Shown here piece after piece: positions 42,602-52,481 of a stretch of 64,000 nt of DNA. The position numbers and the translations under genes are program-made. Source of the stretch: Hyphomicrobium sp. (lineage in GTDB: Bacteria; Pseudomonadota; Alphaproteobacteria; Rhizobiales; Hyphomicrobiaceae); assembly GCA_030148425.1 (NCBI GenBank), contig JASBTM010000015.1, positions 1-64,000 of the forward strand, written 5' to 3'. Position 1 is the first letter of the stretch; each line of letters starts with the position of its first letter. The notes beneath the pieces were generated by a model. It did not search any database. It worked only from the letters and a program-made list of their open reading frames with translations, and was not told where the DNA came from.

Positions 42602-44587
42602 ATGTCGGCGACCAAAATCCTCTGGGGCCAGATCCTCACCGTCTTCCTGATCGTGCTCATGACGACCTGGGCAGCGACGCAGTGGACGGCCTATCGGCTC
42701 GGCTTCCAGCCACAGCTCGGACTTCCGTGGTTCGAACTGGCTGGCTGGCCGATCTACTATCCGCCCGCCTTCTTCTGGTGGTGGTATTTCTACGATGCCT
42801 ATGCCCCACCGATCTTCATCGAGGGCGCCTATATCGCCGCGTCCGGCGGCTTCATCTCCATCGCCGTCGCGATCGGCATGTCCGTCTGGCGGGCGCGCGA
42901 AGCCAAGAACGCCGAGACCTTCGGCTCCGCCCGATGGGCCGCTGCTCGCGAAGTGAGTGCCGCCGGCCTGCTGGGCGCGGATGGCGTCATCCTGGGAAAG
43001 TTCGAGCGCGACTATCTCCGCCATGACGGTCCCGAGCATGTGCTGTGCTTTGCGCCAACCCGGTCCGGCAAGGGTGTCGGCCTGGTCGTGCCATCACTGC
43101 TGACCTGGCCGGGTTCCGCCATCGTCCACGACATCAAGGGGGAGAACTGGACGCTGACGGCAGGCTTTCGATCCCGGCACGGCCGCGTGCTGCTGTTCGA
43201 TCCTACCAACGCGAAGTCGGCCGCCTACAATCCTCTGCTCGAAGTCCGCCGCGGCGAGTGGGAGGTTAGAGACGTCCAGAACATCGCCGACATTTTGGTC
43301 GACCCGGAAGGCTCGCTCGAGAAAAGGAACCACTGGGAAAAAACCAGCCACGCGCTGCTGGTCGGCGCCATCCTGCACGTCCTCTACGCCGAGGCCGACA
43401 AGACCCTGGCTGGCGTCGCCGCCTTCCTCTCCGACCCGAAGCGGCCGATCGACTCGACGCTCGCCGCCATGATGAGGACCGCCCATCTCGGCGAGGCTGG
43501 CCCGCATCCGGTAATCGCTAGCGCGGCCCGCGAGTTGCTGAACAAATCCGACAACGAGCGATCGGGCGTGCTGTCCACCGCGATGTCGTTCCTCGGCCTC
43601 TATCGCGATCCCGTCGTCGCCGAAGTCACACGCCGCTGCGACTGGCGCATCACCGACATAGTCGGCGGCAAGCATCCGACGACGCTCTATCTCGTCGTGC
43701 CGCCGTCGGACATCAACCGCACCAAGCCGCTGATCCGTCTGATCCTCAATCAGATCGGCCGGCGGCTCACGGAGGATCTGAACGCGAAGGGCAACCGCCA
43801 CCGGCTTCTCCTGATGCTCGACGAATTCCCGGCCCTCGGCCGCCTCGACTTCTTTGAGAGCGCGCTTGCCTTCATGGCCGGCTACGGCCTCAAAGCCTTC
43901 CTCATCGCCCAGTCGCTGAACCAGATCGAGAAGGCCTACGGGCCGAACAACTCGATCCTCGACAACTGCCATGTCCGCGTCAGCTTCGCGACCAATGACG
44001 AGCGGACCGCCAAGCGTGTCTCCGACGCGCTCGGCACCGCGACCGAGATGCGCGCGATGAAGAACTATGCCGGTCATCGCCTGTCGCCCTGGCTCGGTCA
44101 CATGATGGTCTCGCGCTCGGAGACAGCCCGGCAACTGATGACGCCCGGCGAGATCATGCAGCTCCCGCCGTCCGACGAAATCGTCATGGTCGCCGGCACC
44201 CCGCCGATCCGCGCGAAGAAGGCGCGATACTATGAGGATCGCCGGTTTCAGGAACGCATCCTGCCACCGCCGAACCTCGTGAAACCGGCAACGGCTCGGC
44301 CGGACGACTGGAGCACGCTGCCACTTCCCGCGACGCCTGCGGTCGCGATGGCCACCAGCGGCGACGGATCGGAGGACGAGGATACGACCGACTCCGAGCG
44401 CCGGCACCAGCCGGAGCTAAGTCGCTCAAAACCCGTTGAGCCTAAGCAACCCATCGAAAACGAGTTCGAGATCGATCCTCGCGACGACGCCGATGAGGAC
44501 GCCGCACGTCTCTCGCGCATGAACCAGACGATGCGCCAGGTGGCGCGGCAGGCGTCGCTTGATCCCGGCGACGGCATCGATCTTTAG
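42602..44587 (+). CDS. traG: Type IV coupling protein TraG/VirD4
   Basis: A 661-aa coupling ATPase that connects the relaxosome to the trb channel. Two N-terminal membrane regions, Walker A PTRSGKGVGLVVPSL, Walker B LLLMLDEFPALGRL, and family blocks HDIKGENWTLTAGFR and FLIAQSLNQIEKAYG. The acidic, Ser-rich C-terminus is typical. AAGGAG precedes the ATG at 42602; the small CopG-like gene follows after 8 bp. Confidence 0.92.
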   Translation: MSATKILWGQILTVFLIVLMTTWAATQWTAYRLGFQPQLGLPWFELAGWPIYYPPAFFWWWYFYDAYAPPIFIEGAYIAASGGFISIAVAIGMSVWRAREAKNAETFGSARWAAAREVSAAGLLGADGVILGKFERDYLRHDGPEHVLCFAPTRSGKGVGLVVPSLLTWPGSAIVHDIKGENWTLTAGFRSRHGRVLLFDPTNAKSAAYNPLLEVRRGEWEVRDVQNIADILVDPEGSLEKRNHWEKTSHALLVGAILHVLYAEADKTLAGVAAFLSDPKRPIDSTLAAMMRTAHLGEAGPHPVIASAARELLNKSDNERSGVLSTAMSFLGLYRDPVVAEVTRRCDWRITDIVGGKHPTTLYLVVPPSDINRTKPLIRLILNQIGRRLTEDLNAKGNRHRLLLMLDEFPALGRLDFFESALAFMAGYGLKAFLIAQSLNQIEKAYGPNNSILDNCHVRVSFATNDERTAKRVSDALGTATEMRAMKNYAGHRLSPWLGHMMVSRSETARQLMTPGEIMQLPPSDEIVMVAGTPPIRAKKARYYEDRRFQERILPPPNLVKPATARPDDWSTLPLPATPAVAMATSGDGSEDEDTTDSERRHQPELSRSKPVEPKQPIENEFEIDPRDDADEDAARLSRMNQTMRQVARQASLDPGDGIDL

Positions 44588-44595
44588 GAGGCACA

Positions 44596-45030
44596 ATGGC
44601 GAAGCCCCCCAAAAAGCAGCGCCTGTCTGTATATCTCGAACCGGAGGTCATGAAGGCGCTCGCCGCGCACGCGGGCCGTCGTGATCAATCCCTCTCGCTG
44701 ATCGCGGAAGCCGGCATCGCCTCCTTCCTGTCGCCTGATGCTGCCGAACGGCAGGAGGCTGCGACGACGAAGCGGCTCGACCAGATCGACCGGCGAATGG
44801 CGCGGATGGAGCGCGATCTCGGAATCAGCGTCGAAACGCTGGCCGTGTTCATCCGCTTCTGGCTGACGACAAACCCGCCGCTGCCGGAGCCCGCACAGGC
44901 TGCGGCGCGCTCGAAAGCAGGCGAGCGCTACGAGGCGTTCGTCACCGCCCTCGGCCGGCGACTCGCTCACGGGCCGAAGCTTCGCCAGGAGATTTCGGAA
45001 GACATCGCGCCCGCGCGCGACACGGACTAA
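44596..45030 (+). CDS. CopG/RHH-type small transfer protein
   Basis: A 144-aa protein with an N-terminal RHH-like DNA-binding motif (KKQRLSVYLEPEVMKALAAH) and a helical remainder. Genes of this type between traG and trbB are regarded as CopG-family regulators or accessory relaxosome proteins. TAGGAGG precedes the ATG. The 170 bp after it presumably hold the trb promoter. Confidence 0.75.
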   Translation: MAKPPKKQRLSVYLEPEVMKALAAHAGRRDQSLSLIAEAGIASFLSPDAAERQEAATTKRLDQIDRRMARMERDLGISVETLAVFIRFWLTTNPPLPEPAQAAARSKAGERYEAFVTALGRRLAHGPKLRQEISEDIAPARDTD

Positions 45031-45199
45031 TCACGACCGCGCCTACCACAAGTATTCCTGCGTTCCGCCGTTTCCCTGTATTTGTACGCCACAGTACGAC
45101 GACCACAGCACGGTTGTTGTCAGGCCCTAATTTCTGCCTCTTCTACTCATCCCCGATCCAGGGCCGCATGTCGCGGTCCCGCAAGAGAACGGGGACGAC

Positions 45200-46183
45200 G
45201 TGGCGGCAACTCAACAGAAATCGGAAGCGCTCCTTCGCGGTGCCCGCATGCTGCGCACGGCCCTCGGGCCGGCGATCGCCCGCTTTCTGGAAGATCCCGC
45301 GATCGTCGAGGTGATGCTCAATCCCGATGGGCGGCTCTGGGTCGACCGGCTTTCCGAAGGGCTTTCCGATACGGGTGAGCTGCTGTCGCCTTCAGACGGC
45401 GAGCGGATCATCCGTCTCGTCGCCCATCATGTCGGCGCCGAGGTTCATCCCGGAGCCCCGCGTGTGTCGGCCGAGCTTCCCGAGACGGGGGAAAGATTCG
45501 AGGGGCTGCTGCCCCCCGTGGTGTCAGCGCCAGCCTTCGCAATCCGCAAGCCCGCTGTCGCCGTGTTCACTCTCGACGATTATGTCGCCGCCGGCATCAT
45601 GGCCGCAGGTCAGGCCGAGACGCTGCGCCAGGCCGTCGCCGACCGCCGTAACATCCTCGTTGCCGGCGGCACATCCACCGGCAAGACGACCCTCACCAAC
45701 GCGCTGCTGGCCGAAGTCGCGAAGACCTCCGACCGCGTCGTGCTCATCGAGGACACGCGCGAACTGCAATGCGCCGCGCCCAATCTTGTCGCCATGCGGA
45801 CGAAGGATGGCATCGCCTCACTTTCCGATCTCGTCCGCTCTTCGCTTCGCCTCCGCCCAGACCGCATCCCGATCGGCGAGGTGCGCGGGGCCGAGGCGCT
45901 CGATCTGCTGAAAGCCTGGGGCACCGGCCACCCCGGTGGAGTCGGCACCATCCACGCCGGCACCGCCATCGGCGCGCTTCGTCGCATGGAGCAGCTAATC
46001 CAGGAAGCAGTCGTCACCGTCCCGCGCGCGCTGATCGCGGAGACGATTGATCTCATCGCCGTGCTGTCCGGCCGTGGCGCATCGCGCCACCTCGCCGAAC
46101 TCGCCCGCATCGAGGGGCTCGGCCCCGGCGGCGACTACCGCGTCACCCCCGCAACCCAGCCCCTTACAGGAGACCCGTCATGA
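45200..46183 (+). CDS. trbB: Conjugal transfer ATPase TrbB
   Basis: A 327-aa VirB11-like hexameric secretion ATPase. Walker A LVAGGTSTGKTTLTNALL, Asp box VVLIEDTRELQC, His box GVGTIHAGTAIGALRR. It begins the trb operon with a GTG at 45200 and overlaps trbC by 4 bp. Confidence 0.92.
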   Translation: MAATQQKSEALLRGARMLRTALGPAIARFLEDPAIVEVMLNPDGRLWVDRLSEGLSDTGELLSPSDGERIIRLVAHHVGAEVHPGAPRVSAELPETGERFEGLLPPVVSAPAFAIRKPAVAVFTLDDYVAAGIMAAGQAETLRQAVADRRNILVAGGTSTGKTTLTNALLAEVAKTSDRVVLIEDTRELQCAAPNLVAMRTKDGIASLSDLVRSSLRLRPDRIPIGEVRGAEALDLLKAWGTGHPGGVGTIHAGTAIGALRRMEQLIQEAVVTVPRALIAETIDLIAVLSGRGASRHLAELARIEGLGPGGDYRVTPATQPLTGDPS

Positions 46184-46512
46184 TTAAGCACGCCCGGCGC
46201 ATCCGCCGGCATATCGCTACGGCGGTGTCCGTCGCCTTCGTCTCGCTGGCGATGGCGCCCGCCGCGCACGCGTCCGGTTCCTCCATGCCCTGGGAAGCAC
46301 CGCTGCAATCCATCCTCGAGTCGATCGAGGGGCCGGTCGCCAAGATCATCGCGGTGATGATCATCATCATCACCGGCCTGACGCTGGCCTTCGGCGACAC
46401 TTCCGGCGGTGCCCGCAAGCTGATCCAGATCGTCTTCGGCCTGTCGATCGCCTTCGCCGCGTCCAGCTTCTTCCTGTCGTTCTTCTCGTTCGGCGGCGGG
46501 GCGCTCGTCTGA
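46180..46512 (+). CDS. trbC: Conjugal pilin TrbC
   Basis: A 110-aa pilin precursor: long signal peptide ending AAHASG, then two hydrophobic helices (IIAVMIIIITGLTLAFG and IVFGLSIAFAASSFFLSFF). TraF at 38.9 kb is the likely maturation peptidase. It overlaps trbB by 4 bp and trbD by 1 bp. Confidence 0.9.
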   Translation: MIKHARRIRRHIATAVSVAFVSLAMAPAAHASGSSMPWEAPLQSILESIEGPVAKIIAVMIIIITGLTLAFGDTSGGARKLIQIVFGLSIAFAASSFFLSFFSFGGGALV

Positions 46513-46793
46513 TGGCCAACGGCGCGGATCATCATGGCGAGCTGGCAGGCTTCTCAGTCCCGGTCCATCGGGCGCTGACCGAGCACATCCTGCTCGGCGG
46601 CGCGCCGCGCTCGCTCGCCATCCTCAACGGCACGCTGGCGGCAGCGCTCGGCCTCGGCCTGCGCCTCTGGCTGGTCGGTCTCGGCCTCTGGGCTCTCGGC
46701 CACTTCGCGGCCGTCTGGGCAGCCAAGCGCGATCCGCAGTTCGTCGATGTCGTGCGCAAGCATCTGCGCATCCCCGGCCACCTGTCGGTTTGA
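46512..46793 (+). CDS. trbD: Conjugal transfer protein TrbD
   Basis: A 93-aa VirB3-like inner-membrane protein (VPVHRALTEHILLGGAPR, hydrophobic middle, ending RKHLRIPGHLSV). Between trbC and trbE, as in all operons of this type. Confidence 0.9.
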   Translation: MANGADHHGELAGFSVPVHRALTEHILLGGAPRSLAILNGTLAAALGLGLRLWLVGLGLWALGHFAAVWAAKRDPQFVDVVRKHLRIPGHLSV

Positions 46794-46805
46794 GGAGGAA
46801 CGACG

Positions 46806-49262
46806 ATGATGAACCTTGCCGAATATCGCAACCGCAATACCCGGCTCGCTGACTTCCTGCCCTGGGTCGCGCTGGTCGGCGAAGGGATCGTGCTGAACAA
46901 GGACGGGAGCCTGCAGCGCACGGCACGCTTCCGCGGCCCGGACCTCGACAGCGCCGTACCGGCCGAGCTGGTCGCCGTCGCCGGCCGGCTCAACAACGCG
47001 TTTCGCCGCCTCGGCTCTGGTTGGGCGATCTTCGTCGAGGCGCAGCGCCATGGCGCCGCCACCTATCCGGCAAGCATGTTCGCCGACAGCGCCTCCGCCC
47101 TGGTCGACGCCGAACGCAAAGCCGATTTCGAGGAAGCCGGCGCGCATTTTGAGTCCAGCTACTTCCTCACCTTCCTCTATCTGCCGCCGGCCGAGGACGC
47201 CGCGCGCGCTGAGACCTGGCTCTACGAGGGCCGCGATCACGCGGGCGTCGACGCCCACGAGATCCTGCGCGGCTTCGCTGACCGCACCGACCGCATCCTC
47301 CAGCTCATCGACGCCTTCATGCCGGAATGCGCCTGGCTCGATGACGGCGAGACCCTGACCTATCTGCACTCGACGGTTTCGACGAAGCGGCACCGCGTCC
47401 GCGTGCCCGAGACGCCGATGTATCTCGACGCGCTGCTCGCCGATCAGCCGTTGACCGGCGGGCTCGAACCCCGGCTCGGCAACGCACATGTCCGCATCCT
47501 CACCATTGTCGGCTTCCCGACCGCGACCACGCCCGGCATCCTCGATGAGCTGAACCGGCTGGCCTTTCCCTATCGCTGGTCAACACGCGCCGTCCTGCTC
47601 GACAAGACCGACGCCACCAAGCTGCTGACGAAGATCAGGCGTCAGTGGTTCGCCAAGCGCAAGTCGATCGCCGCCATCCTCAAGGAGGTGATGACCAACG
47701 AGGCCTCTGCGCTGGTCGATACCGATGCGGCCAACAAGGCCGCCGACGCCGACATGGCGTTGCAGGAGCTGGGCGCTGACTATGCGGGCCAGGCCTATGT
47801 GACGGCGACTATCACCGTCTGGGACAATGACCCCCGCATCGCCGCAGAGAAGCTTCGGTTGGTCGAGAAGGTCATCCAGGGCCGTGACTTCACCGCCATG
47901 CCGGAGACGATCAACGCGGTTGATGCGTGGTTCGGCTCACTGCCCGGCCATGTCTACGCCAATGTCCGCCAACCTCCCATCAGCACATTGAATCTCGCTC
48001 ACATGATCCCGCTGTCGGCGGTGTGGGCGGGACCGGAACGGGACGAGCACTTCGATGCACCCCCACTGCTCTACGGCAGAACCGAGGGCTCGACCCCGTT
48101 CCGGCTTTCCATCCATGTCGGCGATGTCGGCCATACGCTGATCGTCGGCCCGACCGGCGCTGGCAAGTCAGTTCTCCTAGCGCTCATGGCGCTGCAGTTC
48201 CGGCGCTATCCGCAGTCTCAGGTTTTCGCCTTCGACTTCGGCGGATCGATCCGCGCCGCCGCGCTCGCCATGCGCGGCGACTGGCATGATCTCGGCGGCG
48301 GCCTGACCGAAGGCGCCGACGACAGCGTGTCCCTTCAGCCGCTCGCCCGCATCGACGACGTCGCCGAGCGCGCCTGGGCCGCGGACTGGCTGCTCGCGAT
48401 CCTTGGGCGTGAGAGCGTGCCCGTTACGCCCGAGGTCAAGGAGCATCTCTGGTCATCGCTGACGTCCTTGGCCTCAGCGCCGATCACCGAGCGCACACTG
48501 ACAGGCCTCTCGGTCCTCCTCCAGTCGAACGACCTGAAGCAGGCGTTGCGGCCATACTGCGTGGGCGGTCCCTATGGTCGACTGCTCGACGCCGAGGCCG
48601 AACATCTCGGCGAAGCCAACGTCCAGGCCTTCGAGACCGAAGGCCTGATCGGCACCGGCGCGGCTGCCGCTGTGCTTGCCTATCTCTTCCATCGCATCGA
48701 GGACCGCCTCGACGGTCGGCCGACGCTCCTCATCGTCGACGAAGGATGGCTCGCCCTCGACGATGAGGGCTTCGCCGGTCAGCTCCGCGAATGGCTGAAG
48801 ACACTGCGCAAGAAGAACGCCAGCGTCATCTTCGCCACCCAATCGCTCTCCGATATCGACGCCTCAGCGATCGCGCCGGCCATCATCGAGAGCTGCCAGA
48901 CGCGCATCCTGCTCCCCAACGAACGCGCGATCGAGCCGCAGATCACCGCGATCTATCGCCGCTTCGGGCTGAACGATCGCCAGATCGAGATCCTCGCGCG
49001 GGCAATGCCCAAACGCGATTACTACTGCCAGTCGCGGCGCGGCAACCGGCTGTTCGAACTGGGCCTGTCGGACGTCGCGCTGGCGCTTTGCGCCGCGTCG
49101 TCGAAGCAGCACCAGGCGCTCATCGCCGAGGTTCACGCCCGCAGTGGCACAGACGGCTTCCTCGCCGACTGGCTCGGCGAGAACCGGCTCGGTTGGGCCG
49201 CAGACCTCATCGCAGACCTTACCAACGTCACCCCCCAAATTGATCCGGAGGCACGCCCATGA
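46806..49262 (+). CDS. trbE: Conjugal transfer ATPase TrbE
   Basis: An 818-aa VirB4-like ATPase powering channel assembly. Walker A GPTGAGKSVLLALMALQF, Walker B LLIVDEGWLALDDEGF, IFATQSLSDIDAS, and an N-terminal TrbE/VirB4 domain (NTRLADFLPWVALVGEGIV). Full length. The start follows GAGGAG at 46793-46798; the end overlaps trbJ by 4 bp. Confidence 0.93.
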   Translation: MMNLAEYRNRNTRLADFLPWVALVGEGIVLNKDGSLQRTARFRGPDLDSAVPAELVAVAGRLNNAFRRLGSGWAIFVEAQRHGAATYPASMFADSASALVDAERKADFEEAGAHFESSYFLTFLYLPPAEDAARAETWLYEGRDHAGVDAHEILRGFADRTDRILQLIDAFMPECAWLDDGETLTYLHSTVSTKRHRVRVPETPMYLDALLADQPLTGGLEPRLGNAHVRILTIVGFPTATTPGILDELNRLAFPYRWSTRAVLLDKTDATKLLTKIRRQWFAKRKSIAAILKEVMTNEASALVDTDAANKAADADMALQELGADYAGQAYVTATITVWDNDPRIAAEKLRLVEKVIQGRDFTAMPETINAVDAWFGSLPGHVYANVRQPPISTLNLAHMIPLSAVWAGPERDEHFDAPPLLYGRTEGSTPFRLSIHVGDVGHTLIVGPTGAGKSVLLALMALQFRRYPQSQVFAFDFGGSIRAAALAMRGDWHDLGGGLTEGADDSVSLQPLARIDDVAERAWAADWLLAILGRESVPVTPEVKEHLWSSLTSLASAPITERTLTGLSVLLQSNDLKQALRPYCVGGPYGRLLDAEAEHLGEANVQAFETEGLIGTGAAAAVLAYLFHRIEDRLDGRPTLLIVDEGWLALDDEGFAGQLREWLKTLRKKNASVIFATQSLSDIDASAIAPAIIESCQTRILLPNERAIEPQITAIYRRFGLNDRQIEILARAMPKRDYYCQSRRGNRLFELGLSDVALALCAASSKQHQALIAEVHARSGTDGFLADWLGENRLGWAADLIADLTNVTPQIDPEARP

Positions 49263-50029
49263 CCCGTTCCGTTCGCTCCCGCTCGCGCGCGCTGCGCATG
49301 ACGGCCGCAATGCTTGCCGCGCCGATCGCGCTGTCGCCAGTCTTCGCGCCGCCCGCGGCCGCGCAGTGGATCGTCTACGATCCAACAAACTATGCGCAGA
49401 ACGTCCTGACGGCGGCGCGCACGCTCCAGCAGGTCAATCAGCAGATCACCCAGCTTCAGAATGAAGCCACCATGCTGATCAACCAGGCCCGCAATCTGGC
49501 GAGCCTGCCATATTCATCGCTCCAGCAGCTTCAGCAGTCGGTACAGCGCACCCAACAGCTCCTGCAACAGGCGCAGGGCATCGCCTATGACGTCCAACGC
49601 ATCGACCAGGCCTTCACATCGACCTACGGCAACGCCTCGATGTCGGCCTCCGACCAAGCGCTCGTGGCGCAGGCGCGGGAGCGCTGGCAGAACACGGTTG
49701 GCGGCCTGCAGGATGCGATGCGCGTTCAGGCTGGCGTCGTCGGCAACATCGATACCAACCGTGCCGAGATGTCGTCACTGGTCGGCCAGAGTCAGGGCGC
49801 AACCGGCGCTTTGCAGGCAACGCAAGCGGGCAATCAGCTCCTGGCGCTTCAAACCCAGCAGCTCGCCGACCTTACCGCGGTTGTCGCCGCCAATGGTCGC
49901 GCACAGAGCCTGTCCGAGGCCGAGCGCGCCGCCGCGGCCGAACAGGGTCGCGAGCAGCGCCGCCGATTCCTGACGCCGGGCAGCGGCTACCAGCCCGGCA
50001 ACGCCCGCATGTTCCCGAACGGCAACTGA
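49259..50029 (+). CDS. trbJ: P-type conjugal transfer protein TrbJ
   Basis: A 256-aa VirB5-like periplasmic protein: signal peptide cleaved after AAAAQ, WIVYDPTNYAQNVLTA, then long Gln-rich coiled coils (QQVNQQITQLQNEATMLI). It sits at the pilus tip or aids pilin assembly. Confidence 0.92.
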   Translation: MTRSVRSRSRALRMTAAMLAAPIALSPVFAPPAAAQWIVYDPTNYAQNVLTAARTLQQVNQQITQLQNEATMLINQARNLASLPYSSLQQLQQSVQRTQQLLQQAQGIAYDVQRIDQAFTSTYGNASMSASDQALVAQARERWQNTVGGLQDAMRVQAGVVGNIDTNRAEMSSLVGQSQGATGALQATQAGNQLLALQTQQLADLTAVVAANGRAQSLSEAERAAAAEQGREQRRRFLTPGSGYQPGNARMFPNGN

Positions 50030-50039
50030 GGGCGCGGCC

Positions 50040-50429
50040 ATGGACGGCAAGATGCTCGCACGGCTCGGCGCTGTGGTGTTCGTGGCCGTCGCGATCACTG
50101 CGACCGCGATCGAGATGAACCGGAAAGAGGAAGTGCGGGAGGCGTGGCCGTCCGGCCGGACCACCCAAGCGCAGGGCGATCCGTTGCGCGACGAACTGAT
50201 CCGCTGCCAGGTGCTCGGCGAAGCGGGGCCGCGCGATCCGGCGTGCCTGCGGGCCTGGGCCGAAAACCGCAACCGCTTCCTCGCGCCCGGCGCGCGACCT
50301 ACCGAGCGCTTGCCGGACATCCCGCCAGCGCCGCGAAACACTCTCATACCCCAATCGGACCGCACCGATCAGCCGGCCTTCGAGCCCGCCGCACCGATCG
50401 CGCCGCCGCAGTTCGACGAGGCGAGATAA
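50040..50429 (+). CDS. TrbK-like entry-exclusion candidate
   Basis: A 129-aa protein with one N-terminal membrane helix (ARLGAVVFVAVAITATAIEM) and a soluble part with a Cys pair (RCQVLGEAGPRDPACLRAW). This is the putative entry-exclusion protein that replaces TrbK in alphaproteobacterial trb operons. Ten bp after trbJ. Confidence 0.75.
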   Translation: MDGKMLARLGAVVFVAVAITATAIEMNRKEEVREAWPSGRTTQAQGDPLRDELIRCQVLGEAGPRDPACLRAWAENRNRFLAPGARPTERLPDIPPAPRNTLIPQSDRTDQPAFEPAAPIAPPQFDEAR

Positions 50430-50433
50430 GATC

Positions 50434-51798
50434 ATGGGCGGCACCGGCGTCATTGACCATTTTCTTGAGGTCTTCACCCGCTACATCGACAGCGGATTCG
50501 GGCTACTCAGCGGCGAAGTCGCCTTCATCGCCACCACCCTGATCGTCATCGACGTGACGCTGGCGGCGCTGTTCTGGAGCTGGGGCGCCGACGACGACAT
50601 CATGGCCCGCCTGGTGAAGAAGACGCTGTTCGTCGGCGTGTTCGCCTACATCATCGGTAATTGGAACAACCTCGCCCGGATCATTTTCGAGAGCTTCGCC
50701 GGCCTCGGCCTGAAGGCTAGCGGCACCGGGTTCACCACGGCCGACCTCTTGCGCCCTGGCAAGGTCGCTCAGACCGGGCTCGACGCCGGACGGCCGCTGC
50801 TCGATTCCATCTCCAGCCTCATGGGCTACTGGTCGTTCTTCGAGAACTTCATCCAGATCGCCTGCATGTTCCTGGCCTGGGCGCTGGTGCTGCTCGCTTT
50901 TTTCATCCTCGCCATCCAGCTCTTCGTCACGCTCATCGAGTTCAAGCTGACGACGCTCGCCGGCTTCGTGCTGATCCCGTTCGGCCTGTTCGGCAAGTCG
51001 GCCTTCATGGCCGAACGCGTGCTCGGCAACGTCATCTCCTCCGGCATCAAGGTGCTGGTGCTGGCCGTCATCATCGGCATCGGCTCGACGCTCTTCTCCG
51101 AGTTTACGTCCGGCTTCGGTGGCCAGAATCCCTCGATCGATGAAGCCATGGCGATCGTGCTCGCCGCGCTGTCGCTGCTCGGCCTCGGCATCTTCGGTCC
51201 CGGTATCGCCAGCGGCATCGTTTCCGGTGGCCCGCAGCTCAGCGCCGGCGCTGCGGTCGGCACCGGCTTGGCCGCAGGCGGCATGGTGGCCCTCGGTGCT
51301 GGCGCCGTCGGCGCCGCTGCATCCGGGGGAGCGGCCTTGGCTGGCGGTGCGGCCGCTGCCGCCCGCGGCGGTGCTGCGGTCGCAGGCGGCGCATCCACCG
51401 CATACAGCCTTGGCGCCGCCGGACAGTCTGGTGCGGCCGGCGTCGCTTCCGGGCTTGGCGGCGTTGCCCGCGCTGGCGGCAGCGCCGCCGTCTCGCCGCT
51501 CCGCAGGGCGGCATCGCGCGCCGCCGAAAGCATGAAGTCCAGCTTCAATGCTGGCGGCAAAGCCGCCTTCGAGGCGACGGGCGGAACATCCACGATGGGC
51601 TCGATCGGGGGAGATGCCGCCGGTGACGGCGCCGCTTCCGCAGGTTCCGCGAGCGCCGGAGGCCCGCCCGCCTGGGCGCAGCGGATGCGCCGCTCACAAC
51701 ACATGACCCATGCCGCTCAGGCCACAGCCCACGCCGTCCGTTCCGGCGACGCCCATGGCGGCGGCTCCTCCGTCAATCTCTCCGAAGGGGACCGCTGA
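50434..51798 (+). CDS. trbL: P-type conjugal transfer protein TrbL
   Basis: A 454-aa VirB6-like inner-membrane channel protein. Five to six helices occupy residues 25-270 (for example FIATTLIVIDVTLAALFW). The C-terminal third is a Gly/Ala/Ser-rich low-complexity tail ending SSVNLSEGDR. Its stop overlaps the trbF start. Confidence 0.92.
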   Translation: MGGTGVIDHFLEVFTRYIDSGFGLLSGEVAFIATTLIVIDVTLAALFWSWGADDDIMARLVKKTLFVGVFAYIIGNWNNLARIIFESFAGLGLKASGTGFTTADLLRPGKVAQTGLDAGRPLLDSISSLMGYWSFFENFIQIACMFLAWALVLLAFFILAIQLFVTLIEFKLTTLAGFVLIPFGLFGKSAFMAERVLGNVISSGIKVLVLAVIIGIGSTLFSEFTSGFGGQNPSIDEAMAIVLAALSLLGLGIFGPGIASGIVSGGPQLSAGAAVGTGLAAGGMVALGAGAVGAAASGGAALAGGAAAAARGGAAVAGGASTAYSLGAAGQSGAAGVASGLGGVARAGGSAAVSPLRRAASRAAESMKSSFNAGGKAAFEATGGTSTMGSIGGDAAGDGAASAGSASAGGPPAWAQRMRRSQHMTHAAQATAHAVRSGDAHGGGSSVNLSEGDR

Positions 51799-52481
51799 TG
51801 TTCAAACGACCCTCCACCCATTACGGCAAGGCTCTCGAGCCGGAGACGCCCTATCAGCGCGCCGCCCAGGTCTGGGATGAGCGCATCGGCGCCTCGCGCG
51901 TGCAGGCCAAAAACTGGCGCCTGATGGCGTTTGGCTCGCTGATCCTCTCGGCCGGGTTCGCTACCGCGCTCGTCGTGCAGTCTGCCCGGGGAACGATCGT
52001 ACCGTGGGTAGTTCAGGTCGATCGCCTTGGACAGGCTCAGGCCGTTGCGCCCGCCGAGGCGGACTATCGTCCCACCGATCCACAGATCGCCTTCCACCTG
52101 GCGCGTTTCATCGAGCAGGTCCGGAGCATTCCCGCCGATGCGATCATCGTGCGCCAGAACTGGTTGCGGGCCTACGACTTCACGACCGATCGCGGAGCCA
52201 TGGCGCTCAATGATTATGCCCGGTCCAACGACCCGTTCACGCGGGTCGGCCGCCAGCAGGTCGCCGTCGACGTCTCCAGCGTCATCCGTGCCTCGCCGGA
52301 CAGCTTCCGTGTCGCCTGGGTCGAGCGTCGCTACGAGAACGGCCAGCTCGCCGACACCACGCGCTGGACCGCGATCCTGACGATCGTGGTGCAGGTCCCC
52401 CGCAATGCCGACCGGCTCAGGGCGAACCCGCTCGGCATCTACGTCAACGCCATCAACTGGTCACGGGAGCTTGGGCAATGA
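51798..52481 (+). CDS. trbF: Conjugal transfer protein TrbF
   Basis: A 227-aa VirB8-like assembly factor: one membrane helix (MAFGSLILSAGFATALVV), then a periplasmic NTF2-like domain (FTTDRGAMALNDYARSNDPF; WVERRYENG). Overlaps trbG by 4 bp. Confidence 0.92.
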   Translation: MFKRPSTHYGKALEPETPYQRAAQVWDERIGASRVQAKNWRLMAFGSLILSAGFATALVVQSARGTIVPWVVQVDRLGQAQAVAPAEADYRPTDPQIAFHLARFIEQVRSIPADAIIVRQNWLRAYDFTTDRGAMALNDYARSNDPFTRVGRQQVAVDVSSVIRASPDSFRVAWVERRYENGQLADTTRWTAILTIVVQVPRNADRLRANPLGIYVNAINWSRELGQ